Assembly: GCA_037576215.1 (NCBI GenBank) | Contig: JBANDB010000004.1 | Span: forward strand, 4,154,001 to 4,218,000 | Source: Armillaria gallica | Lineage: Eukaryota > Basidiomycota > Agaricomycetes > Agaricales > Physalacriaceae | Length of the DNA: 64,000 bases | Direction of reading: 5' to 3' | Shown here: one piece after another, positions 37,003-48,902 of the stretch | Layout: each line of letters begins with the position of its first letter | How positions within the stretch are numbered: the stretch's first letter is position 1 | The notes under the pieces: model-generated | What the model saw: the letters and a program-made list of their open reading frames with translations, nothing else | Database searches by the model: none | What the model was told of the DNA's origin: nothing | Translations under genes and position numbers: made by a program

Positions 37003-38130
37003 TTACAGCACATAGAGTGTAGCTTTGACACCGTTCTGATATGTGTGCTCTTTTGTGGTAAGAGTCGAAGGGCTTGACGGTGCACTCAAGATGCTAAGAA
37101 AGGGTGGAGACAGGTTGCTGATGGTCATCATCTTTATAGGCGCGTTGTCAGTTTGTGAGGACAGCCCTGCATATTTGACGGCAAGGTATGCAGGGAAGTC
37201 CCAGAAAACACTGGACAGTATCCATGCTAAGGTGGTAAATTCAGTCTTGGTAGGAGTTGTCCACATCATATTATATACAACAGTAATGTCCAGCCATCGG
37301 CATCTTCTTTGCAGAAGATGCTTAATTGTATGAAAAACCACCAGGACCCTTGGAACGGAGAGACAGCCTTTTACTGTCATCACTACCTCTTCAACACTTG
37401 AATGCACTGGCAGAGTTGATAGCGTCGAGTACATGCAGGAAACCAGAGCAACATGGGTCTCAGTGGAGATCCTGGTGAGGCCCATGTTGGACTTGAGGTT
37501 GGCTGGAACGATACCTACTATATGAATATGAGTCAGAGAAATATTTGTGTAACACTCAAATACTTGCCGTCCATTCTAATGTTTATAGTAGACATCCCAG
37601 ACCCTAATATCTTCAGGAATTGACCAAGTGGATGAGCTGCGGAACAGCAGCTTCACAACCTTGATATGCAGGCATGCACCAGGATGGATGGGAAGCTCGT
37701 CTAAGACAACATTGAAGAATGAAACTGTGTGCAGACGGCATAAGAGCACCATAAGATCAGTGATGGTGTCATAGGCTGAGTATGTATTCAGCTCTGGGGT
37801 AGGCTCTGCAGCTAGGAACGGACCGATAACGTGCAGCCATTGGATGAAGCGAATGAGGTGCGGTTCCGCTGACATGAAGTCTATTGTAGTTTTAGCATCG
37901 AGGAAAGTGGAGAGATGGGTAGGGACAGTGAGGCACATTCCACAATGAATAGAAAGTTTTTGCCAAATGTATGGCCTGAGTATCAGGTAGAACAACCTGC
38001 ATATATGTGACAGGTGCTTTTCACAGGCGACGCAGACATCCCCCTCTACATCTGGGCAGTCGCATTGTGTGACACTTCAAAGTATAATCTCCTCCATGAT
38101 CTCTATTGGGGTCTCTGAAAACGAAGGCAT
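37003..38130 (-). pseudogene. F-box-like/LRR paralogue A with in-frame stops
   Basis: The start ATG at 38130 gives MPSFSETPIEIMEEIIL, the short F-box-like helix of this local family, then TGA at 38077-38079 (Arg CGA expected), then DCPDVEGDVCVACEKHLSHI, RLFYLILRPYIWQKLSIHCG and LRR-like sequence to about 37576. A TAG follows HWDVYYKH-like sequence at 37576-37578; the frame resumes after a probable intron and continues (GIVPANLKSNMGLTRISTET) to 37003. It is one of several copies between 37 and 43.6 kb. The likely ancestral role is a substrate adaptor of an SCF-type ubiquitin ligase, by family only. Confidence 0.55.
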
Positions 38131-38411
38131 GGGGGCTGGTCTGAGTATCAGGGTCAGATGGGAGTAAGGACTTGAAAATGTTTTAACGTTCAGTTACGAG
38201 GGATACAAAGGGTTCTAGGTAGAGCTATGACAATCTCTAACCAGTCTGGTGCTGCATCCCCATTCATATACCATCTCTGTTGTTGCCGATCACAAACCCT
38301 TCACAAGATCAGAATCTGAATTTATCCAATTCTGATCAATGGATATTTTAGTTTTCAGGAAATTTTTGTTCCATACCTGAATTTCAATTTCAATTACAGC
38401 ATCAGAACACA

Positions 38412-39678
38412 TCACAGGCAAAGGACCTTTGCCCTGAATAATGCTTTCATGTCTGGGAAACCTGCCACAATTGCTCCATCTGCTGCTTTCCTCGAGTATC
38501 TCACGTCAGAAAAGAACTGACAGTAGACCAACATTTGCATAAACCTATCCCCATCTGCTACTCTGACAAGTGCCTTGTCAACTTCACGGAGATTCTCTTG
38601 CACTGTGGCCGTCCACGAGCATGGAAAACAAATGAATGTTATACTGATGTGTTGAACTGTAGGTAACAGAATTATGCGTAGGGATTGTGCCAGAAGTTGC
38701 AGGCTGTTGTCTCTGGTAACAATCAACAACGATCGGAGACCCGTTAAGCTGCCTATTGAAACAAAGCATTTTTTGTGGTCACAAGTTGAATTGATGCAAT
38801 CATAAGCTAGAGTAAATGTTAAAAGATATTCTACAGTTTATAGAGGAAACATGCATATGATAGACATTGAGAATGAGCCTTTTAACATTTTTACCCAGCC
38901 CCTTCATAAGAAAATTTGCTCTTGAGCACCACCATTCACAGTACAAATGAATTCTGAGTTTTGATAGCAACAGGAACCACACAAACTGCAGCCAATCGTA
39001 GTTTTCGTCCACTCCATCTTCCTCCATCTCCGGCATAGAGAGATCCAGAGACCTGAGACCTGCAAGGATCTGGCTTGTCTCTGAACATAGGTCATTCACG
39101 TCGACTTCAACAAGCGTAGATAGGGCTACAGTCATTTTTGCCAAGCGGGGCAAGCCTAGGTAGATACAAGTTCAACCCATTATGATGACTACACCTAGTA
39201 CTTGTACCAGGCAAGAAGGCATTGAGGTCTTCTGCATAGATTATGCATGCTTTAAAGGTGACGTGCTCAATTTCTTCCAAGGCACCCTTTAATAAATCGA
39301 AACGGTTGAAGTCTCCATTGACCCCTTCCAAAATAAGTGATCTAGCCCTAGGTAACTGGGCGAACAATCTCTTCAAGCCATCTACATCGGCGCAACTGAT
39401 GCTTCCTCCACAATAGCGGACCTCTGATATCACCGCAGACATCTGGATAATATCGCTGTAGCTGAAGGGCAGCATTATTGGTGGTATTTGTGACATTGTC
39501 AGGAATCCAGAAATACCCTGTGGGATTCGGAACCACTTCCATGACACTGATACTATAGAACAATTGTCGTTGGCATTGCCCCAAAAACCTGTTGTTGATG
39601 AGAAGAGCAGCATAGGTCAGCCTTGGAGGTCAGGAAGGAGAGGATATGATCAATTGTCTCTTGAGATAGCATATTCAT
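38412..39678 (-). pseudogene. F-box-like/LRR paralogue B
   Basis: ATG at 39678 opens MNMLSQETIDHILSFLTSKA, closely matching paralogue C (MQQLAQETKDTIASYLHSKS). A one-base frame change at about 39620 is needed to continue as LTYAALLINNRFLGQCQRQL; a second change returns to the frame holding DGLKRLFAQLPRARSLILEG (about 39370) and LEEIEHVTFKACIIYAEDLN. Later segments (39153-38800, 38729-38412) give LRR-like sequence and VDKALVRVADGDRFMQM, a typical C-terminal signature of mushroom F-box-like proteins. The two frame changes could be undetected introns, but the first lies inside the F-box and more likely marks decay. Confidence 0.55.
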
Positions 39679-39968
39679 ATCCGGTAAAGAACAAATAGAA
39701 CCCTGGTTGTTTATATGTTATAGCATGACTATCATCATGTGCTATACAATATGGTGTGAGCTGTGCATAATTTATTTTTGGTCATATTCTTCAAGCACAC
39801 TAATCTCCACTTGACCCAAAGTGCTACACTCTCCATGTCCTTTGAAGACTCTCCCCTGTGCATACAGCTGATAATGACACCTCAAATAGACAAAACATTG
39901 ATGATCTTGCAGAGGGTTGTGTCCAACTTCAATAGGCATTCTGGCAGCTTAACGAACCAATACCAAGC

Positions 39969-40840
39969 TCAGGGCATGCTCAGAATGCAAAGTTGGAAGA
40001 CCTCCAAAGAAGGGTAGGGCAGCGTACCTAGAGACTGAAATACCATGTTCGCAACCTCAATGTCACTTTCATGATGGATGTGTATGCTTAGGCTCTGCAA
40101 GACCTCAAGCTTCAGCCCATTAATCCAGCCATATGACAGCAAGTCTCCCTCCCATCCCAGCAAATGGAAGCTGACACGTAGATCGGTGAGCTGGGACAAA
40201 GTCAAAATGGTCTGGGCGGTCGCATCCATAATAGAGATGTTGTAGTCATTGGTGCTCCCCAAGTTTAGAGACTTCAATCTCGGTAACACTTCAGTAAATG
40301 TTAAAACTATAGCTCTGCATAAGCACATGTAATAAGCATACCTCATGTTATTGTATCAAGTGACTGGGTGGAAATGGAACAGCCTTTAAATGCCAAGGCC
40401 GACACATGTTCTATCAAGGACAATAATGCACCAAAAGCATCTTTGAAAAAGTGAAAGTCTGTATCCACAAAAACAAACTCCCACACAAAGGGAGCTTTGC
40501 TCAGGAGTCTCATCAAAGCGACCATATCTTCAATCTTCAAGTACGTTGCAAAGAAAACTATCCTGCGGACATTCCTACTGATTTCAGGAAACTTTTCATA
40601 GATTGCATTGCCAGCTGACACCACTGTTCCCAAGTACCAGCAATTGTGTAAGCACTTGATGTCATAGCTGCAGATAAGTGACAGAGAAGGTGAAGATTCA
40701 AAGATGTAAACGGTTCTGAAATGAGCTCGTCTACCAGCACTTGCAAATGCATGATCTACCATGGTCAGAGAAGCTAAATCGGACTTTGAGTGCAAGTAGG
40801 ATGCTATAGTATCCTTTGTTTCTTGCGCCAGCTGCTGCAT
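39969..40840 (-). CDS. F-box-like/LRR paralogue C
   Basis: I chose the ATG at 40840 because the paralogues start at the same distance before the motif (MQQLAQETKDTIASYLHSKS). The N-terminal F-box-like helix is followed by SLTMVDHAFASAGRRAHFRT, then MVALMRLLSKAPFVWEFVFV and IEHVSALAFKGCSISTQSLD, the LRR-like part. A probable intron (GTATGC donor near 40338, acceptor near 40285-40302) leads to LPRLKSLNLGSTNDYNISIM and a stop at 39969. An in-frame ATG further upstream (40918) would add 26 residues. It lies head-to-tail with paralogue B and head-to-head with paralogue D, so C and D may share the 260-bp region 40841-41101 as promoter. No internal stop is seen in the main exon, which makes C the least damaged copy. 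Confidence 0.55.
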
Positions 40841-41101
40841 GATGTTCAAATCTCCTAAAGAACTCTCACATGGACATTTTATGCATTGGTTAACCTTGAT
40901 TGGTGCCTTATGAGTCACCAGCGATCGAAGTGATCAGAGGAGTAAAAAGCCCTGTGCTTGGTTCCATATAGACATAGGAATCCTGTGCCAACTACGAGTA
41001 AGGAAGCATAGTATACCATGTAAATATAGACTAGATTCAAATCTAAACAAATATAAACAGTGAGGACTCCCAAGCCTTCCTTTTCTTCCAACATTGTCAC
41101 T

Positions 41102-42391
41102 ATGAACCTAGGTGGCAAGCAGATTCCACAGGAGCTCGTCGACTGCTTTGTAGCGCAAGCATGCAATGGCAACCTTCATGTTGCTCTCAGCTGCGCTCTT
41201 GTTTCGAAGGCTTTTCTCCCTTCTGCTCATGAAGCTGTGTTTAAAGAGGTGTTTGTAGATTTAGAGCCCATGGAAAGCTATAGACACTTGCCAAAGGGAA
41301 TAAAAGTTTGGCACTCCGCGGAATCTGTTATTGGTTTTTTTGCTGATAAGAGACATGGCTGCCTCTGTGACATACCACGAAAGCTGTCCATTTGATCACA
41401 CAGAAATGGTGACACAGATTTTAGGCAGACGACGAGGATTTTAGAGTTTCTGTGCAGGGTGAAAACCATCAGGTTTCAGGAGAGTCATATCGCTACTGTT
41501 GCGCTGGCTGAGTTGCTGAACACAGGGCTACAGGATATGTACCTTCATAATTCTACCATAACACATGTGGCCATGATCGGCTTGCTCCAAGTATTCCCCT
41601 GTATCCGAAAATTGGCACTGGTGGGGACCCGAAGTGGGGTGCATGACAACGATGATGATCCTGTGGTTCCCCCTTCTTTCGCCATTGAACACAACTCGAA
41701 TGTGGTCCCTCTTTCCTTCATGGTCAGTGACATAGCTCAAAAGCTCAAGGTATTAGCAGTGCATTTCCACGGTTTTCCTGACGATGACGTCCTGATCATG
41801 ACACAATGGCTGTTGACGGCCTCTAAGCTGGAGGTGCTGTCTGTGAAGGCCGTGAATGACACAGATATTAAGGGAGCACAAGATCTGATGAACAGCAGTG
41901 CTTGGACACTGAAAAAGATGAAACTTTATGTACATGGTGAGTTTTATGCCTGTCATCAAATCAATGCTTATTATTCTGCCTGAACAGACGGCGGGTCATG
42001 GACAGATCCTCTGGATTTCAGTATGTGCGAACAGCTGGAGGCTCTGGACCTGGCCAGCATGGACTATTATAGGCATATGTTACTCGCCACCTTTCTGACT
42101 TTGAAGGTTCTGCTGTGCCGGTTAACATTCTCATTTCAAATACGTGTGTGGAGTTATATGAAGTATCATCAACATATGTTAAAAATATTTGAAGATTTGG
42201 CAGATGCTGTGCTCAGCAGGATGTCAAGCGGTGAAGACAGCACCAGGATATGGGTGGCAGTAGTGATATACTCGTCAGACTGTGACAGGGCCAAAAATGT
42301 TCCGTTTAGTCGGTGGATCGAGGAGACATGTTTCAAAAATGTGGCTGAGATGCTGGGAGAGAGGTTCACGTTGAACGCGCTGTCAGGGTAA
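41102..42391 (+). pseudogene. F-box-like/LRR paralogue D with one TGA
   Basis: ATG at 41102 opens MNLGGKQIPQELVDCFVAQA followed by CALVSKAFLPSAHEAVFKEV, the same motif as the gene split by element 2 (LPQEIKDHIVKYAC...LVEKAFLPQARDMVF). TGA at 41393-41395 replaces an expected Arg, and the same frame resumes (SHRNGDTDFRQTTRILEFLC). A clean 51-nt intron at 41937-41987 (GTGAGT...GAACAG) joins YVHD to GGSWTDPLDFSMCEQLEALD and LRR-like sequence to the stop at 42389-42391. Removing that one TGA would leave a complete protein of about 410 residues. Confidence 0.65.
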
Positions 42392-42563
42392 AGTGCCATG
42401 TACTTAGGGAGAGCCACTTTACAAACAATCACATGTCACGACTGATGGTCTTGTTTCTGTACACATGCCCTAGGGCCCAACATTTTCATTCTTGTTTTTC
42501 AACAACTCGTTACTGTTACTCTAACTGAACATATTTAACAAAAAAACCAGAAAACTAAGGAGA

Positions 42564-43567
42564 ATGCCAAGAGCAATGACAAACATATACAATTGCCAAG
42601 GCAATGTACTCAGTTCAAGATGTACTTATGTGATGGCATGCAGTGGTGCCACCCATTTGTCATGGGAGCAGTTTTCCCTACATCCTTCCACAGACGAGCT
42701 TCAACAATATCCCACAATATATTCAGCCTGTGCGCTTCCTTCCATGTTCACAAATACATTCATGTATTCCACAACATCTTCAAAGCCAACTATGGAGCCT
42801 TGAATGTGGGTCAGACCGGCGAACCTGATATGCAAGTTTAGTGAAAAAACGACGGCAGACGCCATATCATCCAGACCACAAAGAGCATCATGGGTATCTG
42901 GTGAAGTGAAGTCCGTTTTCCAGTGGACAAAGACAACACGACACTGACATCCATGCCATCACCATGATTGAGCAATTTCAAAAAAATTGCAGTAACAACC
43001 GAGATCTGTCTCGCATGGATGCACAAGCTCAGCTCTTTTATCTGTAGAGGTCTCTGTATGTTCACAGTGCCTGAAAAGTTAATGAGCAACTTGGAGAGTT
43101 GGAGACATCAATACACAAACTCACTGTATGGCAGCACGGTAAGGTCGAGATAGAGTGCCTCGACTTTGAGTAGCTCTCTGATTGTTTCAAAAAGTGAGTC
43201 CGTCTCCATGGAACGGATTGCAAGATCAAGGTGTTGCACTCTCAATAAGAGAGAAATCTCTCGCCAAACCTAAGCGGAGTAACCTAGTAACTTCTGGAAT
43301 ATGATACAACCTGAGGTCAATGGGGGCTAGGATACCGGGTTCCATGAGATACGAGTCGCTTTCGGTCACTGTGGCCTAGAAATGGCAAGAATATATCAGT
43401 AACGTTTGGTTCCACTCGGAAGGGACACACACGGAAAAAACTGAATTCCACCCTGTGAGCTCCAGGATCTGCACAGACAACAGGTCGTACACCGCTAATC
43501 CGGTCAAAAGTGGATATAACAGATTGATTTCGTGTTCAACATCTCCAGGCATTGTCAACCTGTCCAA
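42564..43567 (-). pseudogene. Remnant of an F-box-like/LRR gene
   Basis: Minus-strand fragments read VEHEINLLYPLLTGLAVYDL (43540), EVTRLLRLGLARDFSLIESA (about 43270), QIKELSLCIHARQISVVTAI (43040) and, near 42800, sequence like the C-terminal end of paralogue B. They are Leu-rich and of the same type as the neighbouring paralogues, but broken by many stops, and I see no F-box start. It is a strongly degraded copy. Confidence 0.4.
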
Positions 43568-44065
43568 ATCTTTTCACCATCATATATCTTGAATTTGATA
43601 ACGAGTCAACAAGTCGACGAGGAAAAGGGGGAAAGAACCAGAAAGAGAACCAATGAAGATAACTGTTTCTTAGTTTACCAGTTGGTTAATGAATGCAAGG
43701 GTGTTTTCTCTGGTTTCAGGTATACTGGAAATGTGGACGAGCAAGCAGCGGATATTGGATGGCCAACCACTACAACATCTAGGAGTGAAGCTGTTGGCGA
43801 ACACAGCGAGCAAATTCCACTTGCTGTCATGGCGAGAGTTGAATGTGACTGCGTGAAGATGACTTGGTTGTGCCTAGTCAAACCATTTTTTAACACGAGC
43901 GTATGGGGATGGACGTTACGATCAATGCTATTGCCGAAGATAGATTGGCTGGCCGAAGTTGGATACATACATTTGCAATTTGTGGATGCCAACTCAACGA
44001 TGGATTGCATGATGGCATCGTTTGCCATCAATCCTAATGGGCGATCGTGTCATTATACAAGATAA
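43532..44065 (+). other. Unrecognised open frame of 177 codons
   Basis: Open from 43532 with a basic KGERTRKRTNED stretch and then FSGFRYTGNVDEQAADIGWP. No domain, paralogue or splice partner is seen. It overlaps the opposite-strand F-box remnant at its start and lies upstream of the large gene at 44589, so it might be an upstream exon of that gene. I cannot show that it is translated. Confidence 0.2.
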
Positions 44066-44588
44066 TCACGGAACTTGAATGCCATACTGCTGCAAGCATC
44101 CATTCTGTGCGGACTGCTTTGTCCGGTAGTGATAAATGGGGTGTGGTAGGAGCACAGTGTATTGGTCATGAAAGAAAGGTCAGGCAAACAATTGAAGGAC
44201 CGCCTTGTTCATAAAAGGACAGTAAGAAAAGGCAGAGTTTCAAAGGCTGTCAACTTCCCTCATCTTCAATTCATTTACTCACTAAAAGATACCACGAATG
44301 AGACCATTAGTTCTTTACTGAGGTCGAGCACTTCGAGAAGTCCTACTGCATAGTCGTAAATCAACAGGTGGCAAGAAGGGGAAGGAGTTCGACACCTTTC
44401 AAATTCAATCAGTTTCATTCATACGCTCTTTGCTGGCATGATCAATGGGTACAAATTGAAGCGTGTTCAAGTTTCTAGGCCCGTGTACATGGACGAAGAC
44501 ATCAAGATCTGGGTCTTCTTATCAATCTCTGTGAGATAAAAAGATGTCAGATTATGTGTAACCAGAATTGACATAACAATTGTAGGGC

Positions 44589-47311
44589 ATGTCACATGTA
44601 GCCTCAATGGGTATTACCATCCAGGACGGTCATATGGATGGTCATGATTATTTGTATCACTGTGTGTCATCGGACACTCTTCCACCTATTCCGAAGATGG
44701 ATCATGGTTTCCACGATCCTCAAGTACTGTGGCCAGCTGACCTGGGCCACTTCATTGATCACCGTTGGGCTTCAAATGCAATGCCTTACCAAGGGTTCTT
44801 ACCAGTTGATCGCGAATCCATTTATCAATGTGAACTGCTTGCATCACTGAGCTACACAATGCAAACTATCCTCATATTCATTTCAACGTCTGGGACATGG
44901 GCAGTTGACAAGGCAGTGGTAGAGAAATGAAAAGATTTGGAAGTGCTGTTGCAGTGCTTTAAAATGGTGTTGGAGGAGCGTTTCATGTCTCATCATGCAA
45001 AGCGGGGTCAAAAGGCTATGGCACATGTGGCACGTGCAGCTATGCGATCTCAAGATGCCTTCATAATCATGGCAGCCGAAATTTCTTACCTCTTGGCGGT
45101 CACAGAGAACTCGACTGATACAAGCAAAAGTTGGTTCGGCTGGTGGTCTGTTGTGTTAACAGAACACATAGGCAGTAACTGGGTGGACTTGATTCGTTCT
45201 TCATGGATCGTACAGCAAGACGTGGGACTTTGGGAAGGTGATGAATGTCAGGTGCTCTGAGTTGAAATGTTTGTTGATGTTCGCACATGCAACTTTGTAC
45301 ACTTCTTACATGTCTACGATCGGTGGCACGTCCCTCTGTGGATTGATTGGGGTATCCTGGATGCACCATATGAAGCCAGTGATGTCAGATTATTATTGCA
45401 CTATCGCATACGTTTGCCACCGCACCGGATACAGTCTAGAGTCGAGACGCATTCACCTCCACCGATGTCTGAGGCACAGAGTGTGTGCCGCCTTGGGGAG
45501 GAACACAGGAAATCAATGGACATTAACTGGAAGCAAAGGTGTGGCTATAGGATATTTGTTTCTGCTTCCAAGTCTGTGGTTGCAGACAATATCAATATTA
45601 CTACAGATCGTGGCAGTGAATTGAAAGTGACTATCAAACAAAGACCCAGAGAGACATGGCAATGTTTTTTTAGACGTCGGGACCTTGAAATGGACAACAT
45701 CCTCAGAATCAAATCTGTCCATAATCCACAAAGAAGCCAAGCACCCACAAGCTGTCCAGAAAAGCAGCATTCGTACCCACGTGCTGGTACAGGCATGTTC
45801 TATTGGAGTTGTTCTTTGGATGGCGGGTTTGTTTGCCTGTGCATCCCGCCTGCATTTATACCCGTTTATTGGGCTAGGTACCTACCTGCGCAGAGATGCT
45901 ATTCTTCATTTTGGGATGAATGGGACCTGAATTCCGAGTTTGATACAGATTCCGATCAAATTGTTCTGAACATTGGGGAAATAGATGACTTTTGCGAAGA
46001 TGGCGAAATTTGCGGGCCATCTGAGGGACCTGAGCCTGGTGTGAAGGACCACACAGCCAAGGAATGAGACATGGTGCATGATAAGATGTATGAGACATGC
46101 ATAGAGGATCTCTGCCCAAACTCTCTTTTAGTTTGCACACTTGACGACACACTACAATTTCGTATTGGAATTGTTCCTTTTCCATCACTGCCCTTTCACC
46201 AACGCCTGCTATGACGTCCGTTGAAAGGATCAAACTTAACCAGCTGGGAAAAGACACAGGCTGTGCAGTTTTGCCCCCTGACCCAATGTCACATTTAAGC
46301 AAGCCACTCCTACTATGACTTTTTGAAGGCGTACAATGGCTGTCTTCTCTTGCTCAGCAAGAAAATGCCAGTAAAGCTATCCCACCCAGTCAAATTCCGG
46401 TGCAATACTGGGACCTGAACAAAGAATCACCTCGCTACTTATCGTGAAGAACAAACCCCGAATTTACAGTGCACACCGTTCATTGGTGTCACGAGGATAA
46501 AAGTGGCTACGAGATCATTCCAGCAGATGAAAAGAACAAGCATTACAGACTGATAGTGTATCGCACTACAGACATCTTACATTGTTTCCGACTCTGAGGT
46601 GCGGGTTGCCTCGCCAATTTCATTGAAGAATTATGCCATTATGGTGTCCACTTCAGTATGTGTATAGATGGAAATGTCATCAAAGCACGCCAGGGGCGCC
46701 TTCAACATGCTATTCCATATAGACCTATGGGTTTTCAACCGGACTTATCTGACTATGCGTATTACATTCGCAAGAGGCGTGCTTTACTGGAGAATCCCAC
46801 TGTGGCAAGAGCGGCCTTGATGCAGGGTGGCCTGATTTGGCGCATCACCATGGAACATGTTCCTGATTCTGACATTATTCTGTCTGATTCCAGTCACAAC
46901 ACACATCATTATGAAAATTGCCACCAAATACAAAGAGATGGAGAGCCTGCGTTCAATATTTTGGAAGAGTCCCTTTCAGAGGACCAAATTGACCTCATCT
47001 GTGGCATCTATAGAACTTACAGGAGTGCATCAGCATCACCAACATTCACCTAGGATCTCTCTTGGTTTTTAAAAATCACTAGTTTCAAGAATTTGGGTCT
47101 TGACCTCGGACACTGGAGTCCCGATGCAGAAGATTGGTACCAGCGTCGAATGCAAATGTATCTATCATGGGATCCAAAGGAACGCTGTCTCAATCAGGTG
47201 GAATGGAAGAGTAACATTTGTCTGTGGCAGAATACCATCAGAACTTATAAGAGTGTGGAAATTGTTTCTAAGGCATTTGTTCACCATCACCTGATACAGA
47301 TTAGTAGCTAA
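44589..47311 (+). pseudogene. Large uncharacterised mushroom-type gene, decayed
   Basis: A probable upstream exon (about 44400-44531, MINGYKLKRVQVSRPVYMDE) is spliced through GTGAGA...TTGTAG (about 44532-44586) to MSHVASMGITIQDGHMDGHD. The product continues HQP-type sequence FLPVDRESIYQCELLASLSY, then VHFLHVYDRWHVPLWIDWG (about 45300), an acidic EFDTDSD stretch (about 45940), YRTTDILHCFRL (about 46570), AALMQGGLIWRITMEHVPD (about 46810), LSEDQIDLICGIYRTY (about 46980) and LDLGHWSPDAEDWYQRRMQM (about 47100). This order resembles a large uncharacterised family repeated in many mushroom genomes; I recall no function. In-frame TGA at 44928-44930 and 45258-45260, plus TGAs near 46445 and 46597, show decay. 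Confidence 0.5.
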
Positions 47312-48473
47312 TGAAGGAGGCAGTCAGATTATAGTGCAGCATTTTTCTATACATGGGACAGCAGTATTACATCAGGAACACTATGCTAGACAACATGCGC
47401 CTCACAGACTTTTACTTCTATTTCTACTTCTGCCGTTTCTCAATTACACAATACTTTGACCTGTCTTGCCTATGTGTCATAGTCCTCCGTTCACCATATA
47501 TCAAATCCAAGACAGAATCTTCTGTGAATCAGCTCACGAACTTGCGGAAAAGCCAACTCCACCAAGTGACTCTGAAGGTTTTCATTAACCCAACAAGTAT
47601 GCTGGCGAACGGTCACCAAGATGCCAACTAACCCCTCTTTTTCAATCCTACACATGAGAGAACCATCTAACGTGTCTAAAAGGGACATGCAATGAGTCAG
47701 CGAAATACACAGATAAACCCCCACGTCAAGTTCAACGTTTGTCAATGTGGAGAATGGCAATGTATCGATTGAGCGCTTGATAAACTGTAATGCAGACACT
47801 GCACCTGTAAAGGATAACTTTGACAGGCTATGGAGATGGTGAAGATTTAGTTCAGCCTCTGAGTGATGTTTTATCTTATATGCAATCACTGTAATCAAAG
47901 TTAGTTAAGAAAGAGAGGGAGAGCTTAAAAATGGACACACTGCAAAATTGGATGCCCAATGTTGACAGGTTAACAGCTGAATGCAAGATCATGGCGGCAA
48001 TGCAAAGCTTGCCTGAAAGTCTTATTGTTACATGCAAATGGGAAAGTGCCGAGAAGTCTGCCAATTTGAGCCACTTGTACATAGTTTTATCTTCTGCGGA
48101 GTTGAACCTGGATAAAACAAAATGGAAGGTGTGCAGACATGAAAATGCAATTATCGATTTGGTTAATGAAGTGTTAGCAGGGTTTGTGTGGATTATACTG
48201 AGTCGGAGCCTGAGAACGTTTAACTCTGTATGGTTTACTCGATTAATTGATGCATCTGTTATGCGCAGGTGCAAAATCAACATACTTGAAAACCAAGTGT
48301 CAAAGGTTCCAGCTGACATGTGACATCATCTCAGTTGCAGACTTTCGACACGGACAAGCAAAGACATCAAACGTTTCACTGGTGCATCTGATATATTGTC
48401 AAAGGTGACGCCTCTGAGAACTAACTCCTTGATCCATGGGAGGTTATCCAGGAGATAACAAAGATAAGGCACA

Positions 48474-48478
48474 TCTAG
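48474..48478. repeat. Target-site duplication of element 2, left copy (TCTAG)
   Basis: TCTAG directly precedes the left LTR and recurs directly after the right LTR at 56867-56871. Confidence 0.92.
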
Positions 48479-48867
48479 TATTAGACCTGAACTCCTATCA
48501 ATGACAAACAACGGCTGTCTCGCGTTCAGGCAGTCACCGCTGTAATCGTTGTAGGCGATTCGGCTAAGTCTTTAGTTTTGCGGCCAAATATTAAGCGATA
48601 GATTCAGTATGGATTAAAGATAGTTCGAGGCTGGCGTACATGAAGTAAAAGCTACTAGTTAAATACGAAGGGTGAAGGTCTAAATATAAGTCGACGATGA
48701 GTGGCTGATAACGAAGTACAAGGACTTGGAGCCGCAGCACGCAATATTGAAGCGAGAGCGTGGAGACTTGGGAGATAACATGGGAACGTTCTCCTATAGA
48801 TGTCGGCCCCGTCGGTCCGGAGTAAGAGATAAGATAAGATAAAGCAAAAAGTGAATAAATCGTAACA
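48479..48867 (-). repeat. 3' LTR of element 2 (left copy)
   Basis: 389 bp, with three C/T differences from the 5' copy (TCTCGCG/TCTTGCG, GTGGCTG/GTGGTTG and AATCG/AATTG, each C here and T in the right copy). Confidence 0.95.
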
Positions 48868-48880
48868 TTACCCCCTCCTT
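48868..48880 (-). promoter_or_regulatory. Polypurine tract of element 2
   Basis: AAGGAGGGGGTAA on the coding strand, directly adjoining the 3' LTR. Confidence 0.7.
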
Positions 48881-48902
48881 AAGGCAGGCATCCCGACTGC
48901 CG

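Noticed and set aside
37520..37580. A second GC-AG intron in F-box-like paralogue A
   Set aside because: A GCAAGT donor and ATAG acceptor are present, but the flanking frames do not join in phase.
48471..48478. An apparent 8-bp target duplication ACATCTAG around element 2
   Set aside because: The extra ACA on the right is the LTR end itself (GTAACA). Restoration of the host reading frame needs exactly 5 bp.
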